Of a DNA stretch of 64,000 nucleotides, positions 51,241 to 58,821 are shown one piece after another. Under the pieces are notes generated by a model. It ran no database searches and was not told the DNA's origin. It worked only from the letters and a program-made list of their open reading frames with translations. The first letter of the stretch is position 1. Each line of letters starts with the position of its first letter. The translations under genes and the position numbers were made by a program. This DNA is from JANWXR01 sp964608265 (GTDB lineage: Bacteria; Chloroflexota; Anaerolineae; Anaerolineales; UBA6663): the NCBI GenBank assembly GCA_964608265.1, contig CAZSNP010000014.1, positions 16,773-80,772 on the forward strand, given 5' to 3'.

Positions 51241-52440
51241 ATGCGCGTGCGGCACATTTCCCTCACCAACTTCCGGCTGTATGCCCGGCTCGAATCGCAC
51301 CTGCCCGCCGGCCCGCTGATCCTCGTCGGCGCGAACGCGCAGGGCAAGACCAGTTTGCTCGAAGCGCTGTACTTCCTGGCCACCGCGCAGAGCCATCACG
51401 CCGCCACCGACAAGCAGCTCATCAACTTCCTCGCCCTCAACGAGGCGCAGCCCTTCGCCCGCATCGTCGCCGAAGTCGAGACCCGGCGCGAGGTGGAGCG
51501 CATCGAACTGCGGTTGGTGATCGATCCGACCGCAGCCGCCGAGGGCCGGCTGCGCAAGGAGATTTTGCTCAACGGGGTGAAGAAGCGCGTCGGCGATCTG
51601 GCCGGGCGCGTGAACGTCGTGCTCTTCCTGCCGCAGGATCTGGCGATTGTGGAGGGCGCGCCCTCCGAACGGCGGCGATACCTCGACCTGGCGCTCTCAC
51701 AGGTCGATGCGGCCTACAGTTACGCCCTCGGCGAGTATGCCAAGGTGCTCTCGCAACGCAACGCGCTGCTCAAGCAGTTGCAGGAGCGCGGCGGCTCAGC
51801 GGAGCAATTGGCGTTTTGGGATGAGCGCCTCGGCGAGCATGCCGGCGTGGTGATGGCAGCCCGCATCGGGGCGCTGGCCGAACTCGAGGCCATCGCCTCG
51901 CCGGTGCACCGCGACCTCACTGCGGGCAGCGATTCGCTGCGGCTGGCCTATCACCCCGCCTTTGACCCGGCCGCCGCGCCCGAGGGACAACTCGGTTTGC
52001 CGCTGCAGGTGCCCGTCCACCACATCAGCCTCAGCGCGGACGACATCGCCGAGCGGCTCAAACAAAAACTCAAAGCGGCCCGCGCCGAGGAGATCGCGCG
52101 CGGCCTGACGCTCTCCGGCCCGCACCGCGACGAGATCCGCTTCATCGCCAGCGGCGTGGATGTGGGGACATACGGCTCGCGCGGGCAGGCGCGCACGGCG
52201 GTGCTGGCGCTCAAACTGGCGGAGATGGAATGGATGCGGCGGCGTTCCGGCGAGTGGCCGATCCTGCTGCTCGATGAAGTGCTGGCCGAACTTGATGGCT
52301 ACCGGCGGCGCGATCTGCTCAACCGCCTCAATGGCGCGGAGCAATGCGTGCTGACGACGACCGACCTCGGCCTCTTCCCGCCCGAGTTCGCCGGCCGCGC
52401 CGCCGTGTGGCAGATTCAGAGCGGGCAGGTGGTCAGGTAA
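51241..52440 (+). CDS. recF: DNA replication and repair protein RecF
   Basis: 399 residues from the ATG at 51241 (MRVRHISLTNFRLYARLE), which matches the family N-terminus. RecF is an SMC-like ATPase that loads RecA at gaps with RecO and RecR. Walker A GANAQGKTSLLEAL (about 32-40), ABC signature LSGPHRDEI and Walker B ILLLDEVLAELDGYRR are present. An extended -10 (TGC-TAGAAT, ending 51230) lies close to the start, so the leader is very short. dnaA, dnaN and gyrB are not adjacent. Confidence 0.95.
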   Translation: MRVRHISLTNFRLYARLESHLPAGPLILVGANAQGKTSLLEALYFLATAQSHHAATDKQLINFLALNEAQPFARIVAEVETRREVERIELRLVIDPTAAAEGRLRKEILLNGVKKRVGDLAGRVNVVLFLPQDLAIVEGAPSERRRYLDLALSQVDAAYSYALGEYAKVLSQRNALLKQLQERGGSAEQLAFWDERLGEHAGVVMAARIGALAELEAIASPVHRDLTAGSDSLRLAYHPAFDPAAAPEGQLGLPLQVPVHHISLSADDIAERLKQKLKAARAEEIARGLTLSGPHRDEIRFIASGVDVGTYGSRGQARTAVLALKLAEMEWMRRRSGEWPILLLDEVLAELDGYRRRDLLNRLNGAEQCVLTTTDLGLFPPEFAGRAAVWQIQSGQVVR

Positions 52441-52445
52441 AACAC

Positions 52446-52469
52446 AAGGCAGGCCACCGAGCCTGCCTT
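52446..52469. terminator. Bidirectional terminator between recF and the HtrA-like gene
   Basis: AAGGCAGGC (52446-52454) and GCCTGCCTT (52461-52469) form a perfect 9-bp stem with loop CACCGA. It lies directly between two convergent stop codons. Confidence 0.7.
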
Positions 52470-52494
52470 CTGCTTTCTGCCTACCGCTTCCCGG

Positions 52495-53664
52495 TCACGG
52501 CCTCTCGCCCAGCACCACCTTCACCTCGCGTTGCTCGCCGTTGCGAAAGACCAGCAACGTCACCTCGTCGCCCGGGCGCTTGTTGTTGATGAGGTAACTC
52601 ATCAGGTCGCCGAGGGAGCGCACCTCGCGCCCATCCACCCCCACGATCAGATCGCCATCGCCGCGACAGCCGCCGGTGCCGCTGCAGTTCGGCGACGAGT
52701 CGGCCTGCACGCCGCCGCGCGCCGCCGGCCCGCCGTCAATCACCGTAGTCACATACGTGCCGCTGGCCTGCGGCAGCCCCCACTGCTCCTGCTCGGCCAG
52801 CCCGATCTCCGGCGCGCTGCTGATGCCGAGATACGGGTACACGAAGCGGCCCTGGCTGATCAGAAAGGGCACAATCTGGCGGATGGTGTTGGACGCAATC
52901 GAAAAGCCCACGCCGGAGTTGGCGCGGTTGTCGCTGGTGGGATCAATGGCGATGGCGCGGTTAAGGCCAATGACCTCGCCGCTGAGGTTGAGCAGCGGCC
53001 CGCCGGAGTTGCCGGGGTTGATCGGCGCGTCGGTCTGGATGATGTCGGGCGCGGTGAACCGCCCGCCGCCCTGCGTGGCGTTGCGATTGCTGCTGAGCGT
53101 CCGGCCCAACCCGGAGATGATGCCGAGCGTCATCGTGCCCGCCTCGCCGAACGGATTGCCGATGGCAATGGCGCGTTGCCCGACCTTGAGGATATCTGAA
53201 TCGGCCAGCGACAGCGGTAGCACGCCCGCCGGCACTTCGTCCACTTTCACCACCGCGAGATCGGAGTCAGGGTCCACACCGATCACGCGCCCGCGCGTCT
53301 TCAAGCCCGAAGCAAAATCCACCTCGATGTCGGTGGCGCCCTCCACCACGTGCTGATTGGTGACGATGTGGCCGTCGCTATCGTACAAGAAGCCGGAGCC
53401 TTGCCCGCCGCCGGCATCGGTGCCGACGACGATGGCGACGACGGCCGGGTTGACGCGCTCGTACAATGCAACCAGGGCCTCTTCTTCGGAAGATGAGAGG
53501 CTGATGCTTGGCGGCGGGGCGGGCGTGGCCGCCACCGGCACCACTTGCGTGATGACGACCGGCGTAATTTGCGTGACCGGCACCGGCTGCCCACCAAAGC
53601 CACACGCCAGGCCGGCGACGAGCAGCGCGCCCGTCGCCAGCGCGGGAAATCGAATCGAAACCAT
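52495..53664 (-). CDS. HtrA/DegP-like serine protease (S1C) with PDZ domain
   Basis: 389 residues; the start at 53664 has a strong GGAGG site. An N-terminal export signal (ALATGALLVAGLAC, possibly a lipoprotein with Cys at about 21) precedes a low-complexity linker. The trypsin-like domain has His in VTNQHVVEG, Asp in DSDLAVVKV and Ser in PGNSGGPLLN. The PDZ domain follows (YPYLGISSAPEIG, GGPAARGGVQ), with an extra Cys pair in NCSGTGGCRGDGD that may be bridged. It degrades or refolds damaged envelope proteins. Upstream on the same strand is a DnaJ-like gene. Confidence 0.93.
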   Translation of the reverse strand: MVSIRFPALATGALLVAGLACGFGGQPVPVTQITPVVITQVVPVAATPAPPPSISLSSSEEEALVALYERVNPAVVAIVVGTDAGGGQGSGFLYDSDGHIVTNQHVVEGATDIEVDFASGLKTRGRVIGVDPDSDLAVVKVDEVPAGVLPLSLADSDILKVGQRAIAIGNPFGEAGTMTLGIISGLGRTLSSNRNATQGGGRFTAPDIIQTDAPINPGNSGGPLLNLSGEVIGLNRAIAIDPTSDNRANSGVGFSIASNTIRQIVPFLISQGRFVYPYLGISSAPEIGLAEQEQWGLPQASGTYVTTVIDGGPAARGGVQADSSPNCSGTGGCRGDGDLIVGVDGREVRSLGDLMSYLINNKRPGDEVTLLVFRNGEQREVKVVLGERP

Positions 53665-53750
53665 GCGGCCTCCAAAACGGAGACGCGCCACCGGCGCGCC
53701 TCCACCTGACTGCTCGAATCTATCGCAGCAGGCTGAGAGCGGGGTGAGAC

Positions 53751-54686
53751 TTATCCACTGCGTTTGCGCAGCGCGGCCAGTTCGCGGAACAGTTCTTTCT
53801 CGCGGTCGGTCAGTTGGGCCGGGAGGCGCAGGACGACCCGCGCATACAGGTCGCCGAAGGCATTGGCCTCCTTGAGCTTCGGCATGCCGCGCCCGGCCAG
53901 CCGGAACGTCCGGCCGCTTTGCGTTTCGGGCGGGATGGTGAGCACCACCTCGCCGGTGAGCGTGGGCACGCGCGCCTCGCCGCCGAGCACGGCGGTGTAC
54001 ACCTCGATGGGGAGGTCGGCGCGCAGGTCGTCGCCGTCGCGCTCGTACGTTTTGTGGGCTTGAACCGACACGGTGAGGAACAAATCGCCCGGCGGGTTGC
54101 CGGGGCCGCCCTCGCCGCGGATGCGGACGCGGGTGCCGCTGCGCGCGCCGCGCGGGATGCTGACGGTGACGAGGCGCTCACCTTTGCGGAGCGAGCGCTC
54201 GGCGCCGTGAAAAGCCTCCTCGAGCGTGATCTCCACCGGCTGCTCGATGTCCTCGCCCCTCAATTGCATGCGCGGCCGCGTCTGCGTGCGCGCGCCGCCA
54301 AAGCCGCCGGCCCCGCCGAACAACGTCTCGAAGAAATCGCTGAAGCCGCCCGCCCCGCCGAACAGATCGTTGAGGTCGCGATAGGTGACGTTCGGGTTGC
54401 CGCCGCCCGCCGCCCACTGGCCCCAGTCGAAGCCGCCGCCCGGCCGCCCGGCCCGCTCCCACTGATGGTAGCTCGCCCCGAGCTGATCGTACTTCGCCCG
54501 CTTCTTCGCATCCCCCAGCACCTCGTAGGCCTCGTTGATGTCCTTGAACTTTTCCTCGGCCCGTTTGTTGCCGGGGTTTTTGTCGGGGTGATACTGCTGG
54601 GCGAGCCTGCGGTACGCGCTCTTGATTTCTTTCTCCGTGGCGCTTTTGGTCACGCCCAGGGTTTTGTAGTAATCCTTGTATTCCAT
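53751..54686 (-). CDS. DnaJ-like co-chaperone (CbpA type, no zinc finger)
   Basis: 311 residues. J domain at residues 1-70 with the HPD motif in QQYHPDKNPGNK, then a Gly/Phe/Trp-rich linker (RPGGGFDWGQW, GGAGGFGGA), and two C-terminal beta-barrel peptide-binding domains (EITLEEAFHGAERSLR, IPRGARSGTRVRIRGEGGPG, LFLTVSVQAHKTYERDGDDL). The CXXCXGXG zinc-finger repeats of DnaJ are absent, so it is the CbpA class. It would stimulate DnaK. It precedes the HtrA-like gene by about 85 bp on the same strand, a sensible stress-related pairing. Confidence 0.93.
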   Translation of the reverse strand: MEYKDYYKTLGVTKSATEKEIKSAYRRLAQQYHPDKNPGNKRAEEKFKDINEAYEVLGDAKKRAKYDQLGASYHQWERAGRPGGGFDWGQWAAGGGNPNVTYRDLNDLFGGAGGFSDFFETLFGGAGGFGGARTQTRPRMQLRGEDIEQPVEITLEEAFHGAERSLRKGERLVTVSIPRGARSGTRVRIRGEGGPGNPPGDLFLTVSVQAHKTYERDGDDLRADLPIEVYTAVLGGEARVPTLTGEVVLTIPPETQSGRTFRLAGRGMPKLKEANAFGDLYARVVLRLPAQLTDREKELFRELAALRKRSG

Positions 54687-54813
54687 AGCGCTCTATTCTG
54701 GCCGGGAATTGTAGGAGTCGCATCAGCGCCCGTCAACCCGGCTGTTCGTCGCGCGGCAGCCCGCAATGTTTGACCCTGCAATGGGCGCGCTTAGCGAGAG
54801 AAATTCTTTGTGC

Positions 54814-54819
54814 TATAGT
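54814..54819 (+). promoter_or_regulatory. -10 box for a leaderless signalling transcript
   Basis: TATAGT lies 7 bp before the ATG at 54827. A weak -35 (TTAGCG) is 17 bp upstream. No ribosome site is present. Confidence 0.4.
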
Positions 54820-54826
54820 GGGCGCC

Positions 54827-55993
54827 ATGGCCAAGCAGATCGAAAAAATCCTGGTCGCCGAAGGCGAGGCGGAGACGCTCGACCTGATCGCCCAGCAAGT
54901 GCTTGTGCCCATGGGCTACGCGGTGGCCACCGCGCCCAACGGCCCGACCGCGCTGCAAACCGCCCTCAAGCTCCAACCCGATATCATCATCGCCGCCCTC
55001 GACCTGCCCGGGCTGAGCGGCTTCGATTTGCTCACCGCCCTGCGCAGCCAGCACTCGGCCGCGCTCGCCATCGTCCTCGGCCCGAAGGGTTCCGAGATGC
55101 ACATGCTCGAGGCGTTTCGCCTGGGCGCCAAAGATTATCTCACCAAACCGGTGCGCGAGGCCGAACTGGTCACCGCCCTCGACCGCGCGCTGGAGGAGTT
55201 GCGCCTGCGCCGCGACCGCGAGCAACTGGCGTACAAACTCACCGTCGCCAATCAACAACTCGAAAAGCGGCTGAAGGAATTGACGACTCTGTACGGCATC
55301 GGCAAAGCGGTGACGGCGGTGACCGACCTGGGCCAGTTGTTCAACCGGCTGCTCGACGGCGCGCTGATGGTGACCGAGAGCGAACTGGGCTGGTTGCTGC
55401 TGGCCGAGGACGGCGGCAGCCACAAACTCGTGTTGCGGGCGACGAAGAACACGCCGCCGCTGGCCGGCCTCAAACTCAACCAGCCGTGGGATGATGGCCT
55501 GTCCTCACTCCTCATGCTCTCCGGCGAAGGCATCACCATCGCCGGCGATCCGCTGTCGAAGATGCACGCCGGCCAGATCGTCAAGGCGGCGGTGGCCACC
55601 CCGATCAAAGCCAAAGACAAGGTGATGGGCGTGATAGTGGCCGGCAACAAAACCGGCAAACCGTACACCGAGCGCGATCAGGCCATGCTCTCGGCGGTGG
55701 CCGATTACGCCTCGATTGCGCTCGTCAACGCGCGGCTGTTCACCGAACTCGAATCGCGCGCGCGCAATTTGCAAATGGCCTACGACGAGTTGTCGCGCAA
55801 CCGCGCCGCCGGCCTCGGCACCGGCAAACTCCGCGAGCAGGCCGCCATGCTGGCGCAACTGCGCGTCAGCCTCGATGCCGTGCTGCGCGGCGAGGTCGGC
55901 GCTCTCTCGCCCAGGCAGGCCGAAGTCCTCCGCCTCATCGCCGACCGAATGGAGCAAATGCGGCGCGGCGCCGACGACGCCAAGCCGGCATGA
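54827..55993 (+). CDS. Pseudo-receiver / GAF domain signalling protein
   Basis: 388 residues from the ATG at 54827. The N-terminal 120 residues have a receiver fold (ILVAEGEAETLDLI, AFRLGAKDYLTKPV), but the acidic pair is Glu12-Gly13 and the phosphoacceptor position holds Ala57 in IIIAALDLPG, so phosphorylation is unlikely. A coiled coil (RLRRDREQLAYKLTVANQQLEKRLKEL) links to a GAF domain (about 175-310; LYGIGKAVTAVTDLGQLFNRLL, ADYASIALVNARLFTELESR). The C-terminal part is helical. Its stop overlaps the ATG of the REC-PAS-kinase gene, so it probably acts as a sensor or scaffold for that kinase. Confidence 0.8.
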   Translation: MAKQIEKILVAEGEAETLDLIAQQVLVPMGYAVATAPNGPTALQTALKLQPDIIIAALDLPGLSGFDLLTALRSQHSAALAIVLGPKGSEMHMLEAFRLGAKDYLTKPVREAELVTALDRALEELRLRRDREQLAYKLTVANQQLEKRLKELTTLYGIGKAVTAVTDLGQLFNRLLDGALMVTESELGWLLLAEDGGSHKLVLRATKNTPPLAGLKLNQPWDDGLSSLLMLSGEGITIAGDPLSKMHAGQIVKAAVATPIKAKDKVMGVIVAGNKTGKPYTERDQAMLSAVADYASIALVNARLFTELESRARNLQMAYDELSRNRAAGLGTGKLREQAAMLAQLRVSLDAVLRGEVGALSPRQAEVLRLIADRMEQMRRGADDAKPA

Positions 55994-57378
55994 CCAGCGC
56001 CACCATCCTCGTCGTGGATGATGCCCGCGCCATCCGCGATTTCGTCGCCGATTACGTCCTCAAGCCCAACGGTTACCACGCCCTGATGGCCGAGAACGGC
56101 GCCGAGGCGCTCGAGATCGCCTTTCGCGACCGGCCCGACCTCATCATCAGCGACATCGTCATGCCCGGCGTCACCGGCCTCGAACTGGCGCGCGCGGTGC
56201 GCAAGGAGTGGCCCGACCTGCCGGTTATCCTCATCTCAGCCGAAGGCTCCGAAGCTGTGGTGCAACAAGCCCTGCGCGCCGGGGTGTCGGATTATTTCAT
56301 CAAGCCCTTTGATCCGGATGAGATGTTGCAGGCGATCGAGCGCGCGCTGGCTAGGCGCCCCGCGCGGCCACCGACTGCCGAGGCGGGGGGCGTGCCCCTG
56401 CTGGAGGCGGCTGGAGATGCCATCCTCGCGGTGAACGGCGAGGACCGCGTCACGCTCCTCAACCCCGCGGCGCGCGCGCTCTTCAACATCACCCGCGCTG
56501 AAGTCATCGGCCAGCCGCTCATCGAGGTCTTGCTCAACTCCGATCTGCTGTATCTGCTGGCGCACGACAAGCGCGCGGGCGAGGTCATCGTCGCCAGCGG
56601 CGACACGTATCACGCCCTGGTTTCGCCGCTGGCGGGCGGTGGCCAGCTCATCGTGCTGCGCGATGTGACGCCGCTGAAGACGCTCGACCGCGCCAAATCC
56701 GACTACGTCACCGCGCTGGCGCACGACCTGCGCTCGCCGCTCACCGGCATCCTCGGCTACGTCGGCCTGCTCGACAAGGTCGGGCCGGTGAACGAGCGCC
56801 AGGCCGATTACGTGAAACGCGTGCACGCCAGCGTGCAAAACATGAGCGCGCTGCTGATGGAGTTGCTCGAACTCGACCGCATCGAGGCCGGCTACGACAC
56901 TCTGCGTGAACCGCTCGCGCTGGGCGAGTTGGTGCAGCGGCTGTGCCGCGAGGTGTACGAGGCCCAGGCCGAAAACAAACAGCTGCGCTTTGGCGTGAAT
57001 GTCGAAGAGGGGATGCCGCGGGTGCTGGCCAACCCGATGCACATGCGGCGTTTGATCTCCAACCTGCTCGAGAACGCCATCAAATACACCCCCGAGCACG
57101 GGCGCGTGGCCGTGCACGTGTACCCGGACGGCGATTTCATCGTCTTCACCGTGGCCGACTCGGGCGTCGGCATCCCGCTTGAGGAGCAGGCCCGCATCTT
57201 CGAGCGCCTCTTCCGCGCCTCGAACGTGCAGACGGATTTCGCCGGCACCGGCCTCGGCCTGTCGATTGTGAAATCCATCGTTGATCGGCACGGCGGGCGG
57301 CTGTGGGTCGAATCCCCGCCCGGCGAGGGCACGGCGCTGACGGTGATGTTGCCGCAACACGTGGACCGTGAGGCCTGA
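55990..57378 (+). CDS. Hybrid signalling kinase: receiver - PAS - histidine kinase
   Basis: 462 residues, starting at an ATGA overlap with the upstream gene. The N-terminal receiver is intact (VVDDARAIRD, Asp55 in ISDIVMPG, Lys in YFIKPFDP). A PAS domain follows (GDAILAVNGEDRVTLLNPAARALFNITRAEVIGQPL). The HisKA domain has His about 244 in ALAHDLRSPLTGILGY, and the HATPase domain has N-box LLENAIKYTPEHG, G1 DSGVGIP and G2 GTGLGLSI. With no membrane segment it is cytosolic. The receiver in front of the kinase suggests regulation of the kinase by another phosphorelay or by the pseudo-receiver protein. Confidence 0.92.
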   Translation: MTSATILVVDDARAIRDFVADYVLKPNGYHALMAENGAEALEIAFRDRPDLIISDIVMPGVTGLELARAVRKEWPDLPVILISAEGSEAVVQQALRAGVSDYFIKPFDPDEMLQAIERALARRPARPPTAEAGGVPLLEAAGDAILAVNGEDRVTLLNPAARALFNITRAEVIGQPLIEVLLNSDLLYLLAHDKRAGEVIVASGDTYHALVSPLAGGGQLIVLRDVTPLKTLDRAKSDYVTALAHDLRSPLTGILGYVGLLDKVGPVNERQADYVKRVHASVQNMSALLMELLELDRIEAGYDTLREPLALGELVQRLCREVYEAQAENKQLRFGVNVEEGMPRVLANPMHMRRLISNLLENAIKYTPEHGRVAVHVYPDGDFIVFTVADSGVGIPLEEQARIFERLFRASNVQTDFAGTGLGLSIVKSIVDRHGGRLWVESPPGEGTALTVMLPQHVDREA

Positions 57379-57398
57379 AGCGGCGGGCGCGCCGCGCC

Positions 57399-57426
57399 TT
57401 GACAGCCCGCGCATTCCGTTGATAAT
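57399..57426 (+). promoter_or_regulatory. Promoter of the pheS leader
   Basis: TTGACA (57399-57404), 16-bp spacer, GATAAT (57421-57426). Transcription would start near 57433, giving a leader of about 290 nt. Confidence 0.7.
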
Positions 57427-57432
57427 GCCCGC

Positions 57433-57713
57433 ACGCTCATAGCCACAGGCTGTGACGGAGGAAAGTAGTCGCACGAAAACGATCAGGGAGAGCGGGCCAG
57501 AGACTGTGAGCCGGCTCCGACAGCAGTGCGCTGAAGTTCCCTCCCGAGCCGTTCGGTTGAATCGTCCGTAGTAGACCGAACCGCCCGCCCGGCGTTATCG
57601 CGGCAGCCGATGGATGTCGGCGACGGAGGGGCGCGCATACGGCGCGCAATTTGGGTGGTACCGCGGGAACTTCGATGAACTCCCGTCCCAAAAGTGGGAT
57701 GGGAGTTTTCGTT
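57433..57713 (+). promoter_or_regulatory. T-box riboswitch (Phe) controlling pheS-pheT
   Basis: The T-box core GGGTGGTACCGCG at 57653-57665 is diagnostic. Its TGGT (57656-57659) would pair with the uncharged ACCA end of tRNA-Phe. A GGAGGAAAGTAGTC motif (stem I base, about 57455-57470) and a specifier TTC at 57537-57539 (phenylalanine codon) in GAAG-TTC-CCTCCCGAG fit a Phe-specific leader. A terminator hairpin AACTCCCGTCCCA / TGGGATGGGAGTT (57678-57690, 57695-57707) with T-rich tail ends it. Low Phe-tRNA charging should allow read-through. Confidence 0.9.
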
Positions 57714-57725
57714 TGCGGAGGTCGC

Positions 57726-58760
57726 ATGCTCGAACAACTCACCACGCTCGAACGCGAGGCGCTGGCTGCGCTTGAAGACGTGCGCGACACTGCCACGCTC
57801 GACCAGTGGCGCGTGAAGCACCTCGGGCGCAGCGCGCCTCTGGCCGTTGTGCTCGGCGATTTGGGCAAACTCTCGAAAGACGAGCGCCCGCTTGCCGGCA
57901 AGCGCGCCAACGAAGTGAAGCGCGCGCTCGAGGCCGCGCTCGACGCGAAGGCCAACACGCTGCGGCAAGCCGAACTCGAACGGGCCATGACGGCCGGCGC
58001 GGTGGATGTGACTCTGCCGGGGCGGCCCGCAACGCGCGGGCGGCTGCACCCCGCCACGCAGGGCCTGCGGCTGATGTACCGCGCCTTCGCCGAGATGGGT
58101 TTTCAGATCTACCGCTCGCGCGAAGTGGAGAGCGACGATTACAACTTCACCTACCTCAACATCCCCCCGCACCACCCGGCGCGCGATATGTGGGACACCT
58201 TCCACACCACCACGCCCGGCGTCCTCCTGCGCACCCACACCTCGCCCGGCCAGATCCGCGCCATGCGTGAACTGGGCGAGGTTGGCACACGACCCATCCG
58301 CGTCATCCTGCCCGGCATGTGCTATCGCTACGAACAGGTGACGACGCGCAGCGATATGCAATTCCTGCAAATCGAAGGGCTGGCCGTGGGCACCGGCATC
58401 CGCATGACCGACCTCAAGGGCACGTTGAGCGAGTTCGCGCGCCGGCTGTTCGGCCGCAACGTGCGCACCCGCTTCCGCGCCGATCACTTCCCCTTCACCG
58501 AACCTTCCGCCGAGATGGATGTGGAGTGTTTTGTCTGCGGCGGCCAGGGCTGTTCGGTGTGCAAGTACAGCGGCTGGCTGGAGATTCTCGGCTGCGGCAT
58601 GGTGCATCCGGTGGTGCTGGAATACGGCGGCTACGACCCGCGCGTGTATTCGGGCTTCGCCTTTGGCATGGGCCCGCAGCGCACGGTGATGCTGTTGCAC
58701 AAGCTCAGCGACATCCGCTACTTTCTGCAAAACGATTTGCGCTTCCTGGAGCAATTTTGA
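57726..58760 (+). CDS. pheS: Phenylalanine-tRNA ligase alpha subunit
   Basis: 344 residues from the ATG at 57726, preceded by GGAGG. The N-terminal coiled-coil region (LERE ... LDQWRVKHLGR) is followed by the class II catalytic core: motif 1 region HPATQGLRLMYRAFAEMGFQ, the DNFTYLNIPPHHPARDMWDTF-like segment (here YNFTYLNIPPHHPARDMWDTF), motif 2 around RVILPGMCYRYE, and motif 3 GFAFGMGPQRTVML. Two CXXC-like pairs (CFVCGGQGCSVCKYSG) indicate a small metal-binding insert found in some lineages. Works as a heterotetramer with PheT, encoded 61 bp downstream. Controlled by the T-box. Confidence 0.96.
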   Translation: MLEQLTTLEREALAALEDVRDTATLDQWRVKHLGRSAPLAVVLGDLGKLSKDERPLAGKRANEVKRALEAALDAKANTLRQAELERAMTAGAVDVTLPGRPATRGRLHPATQGLRLMYRAFAEMGFQIYRSREVESDDYNFTYLNIPPHHPARDMWDTFHTTTPGVLLRTHTSPGQIRAMRELGEVGTRPIRVILPGMCYRYEQVTTRSDMQFLQIEGLAVGTGIRMTDLKGTLSEFARRLFGRNVRTRFRADHFPFTEPSAEMDVECFVCGGQGCSVCKYSGWLEILGCGMVHPVVLEYGGYDPRVYSGFAFGMGPQRTVMLLHKLSDIRYFLQNDLRFLEQF

Positions 58761-58821
58761 AACTGGGTGATTGAGCGAGTGCCTCGCAATCGCCGATCAC
58801 CCAATTATCAAATCACTCAAC

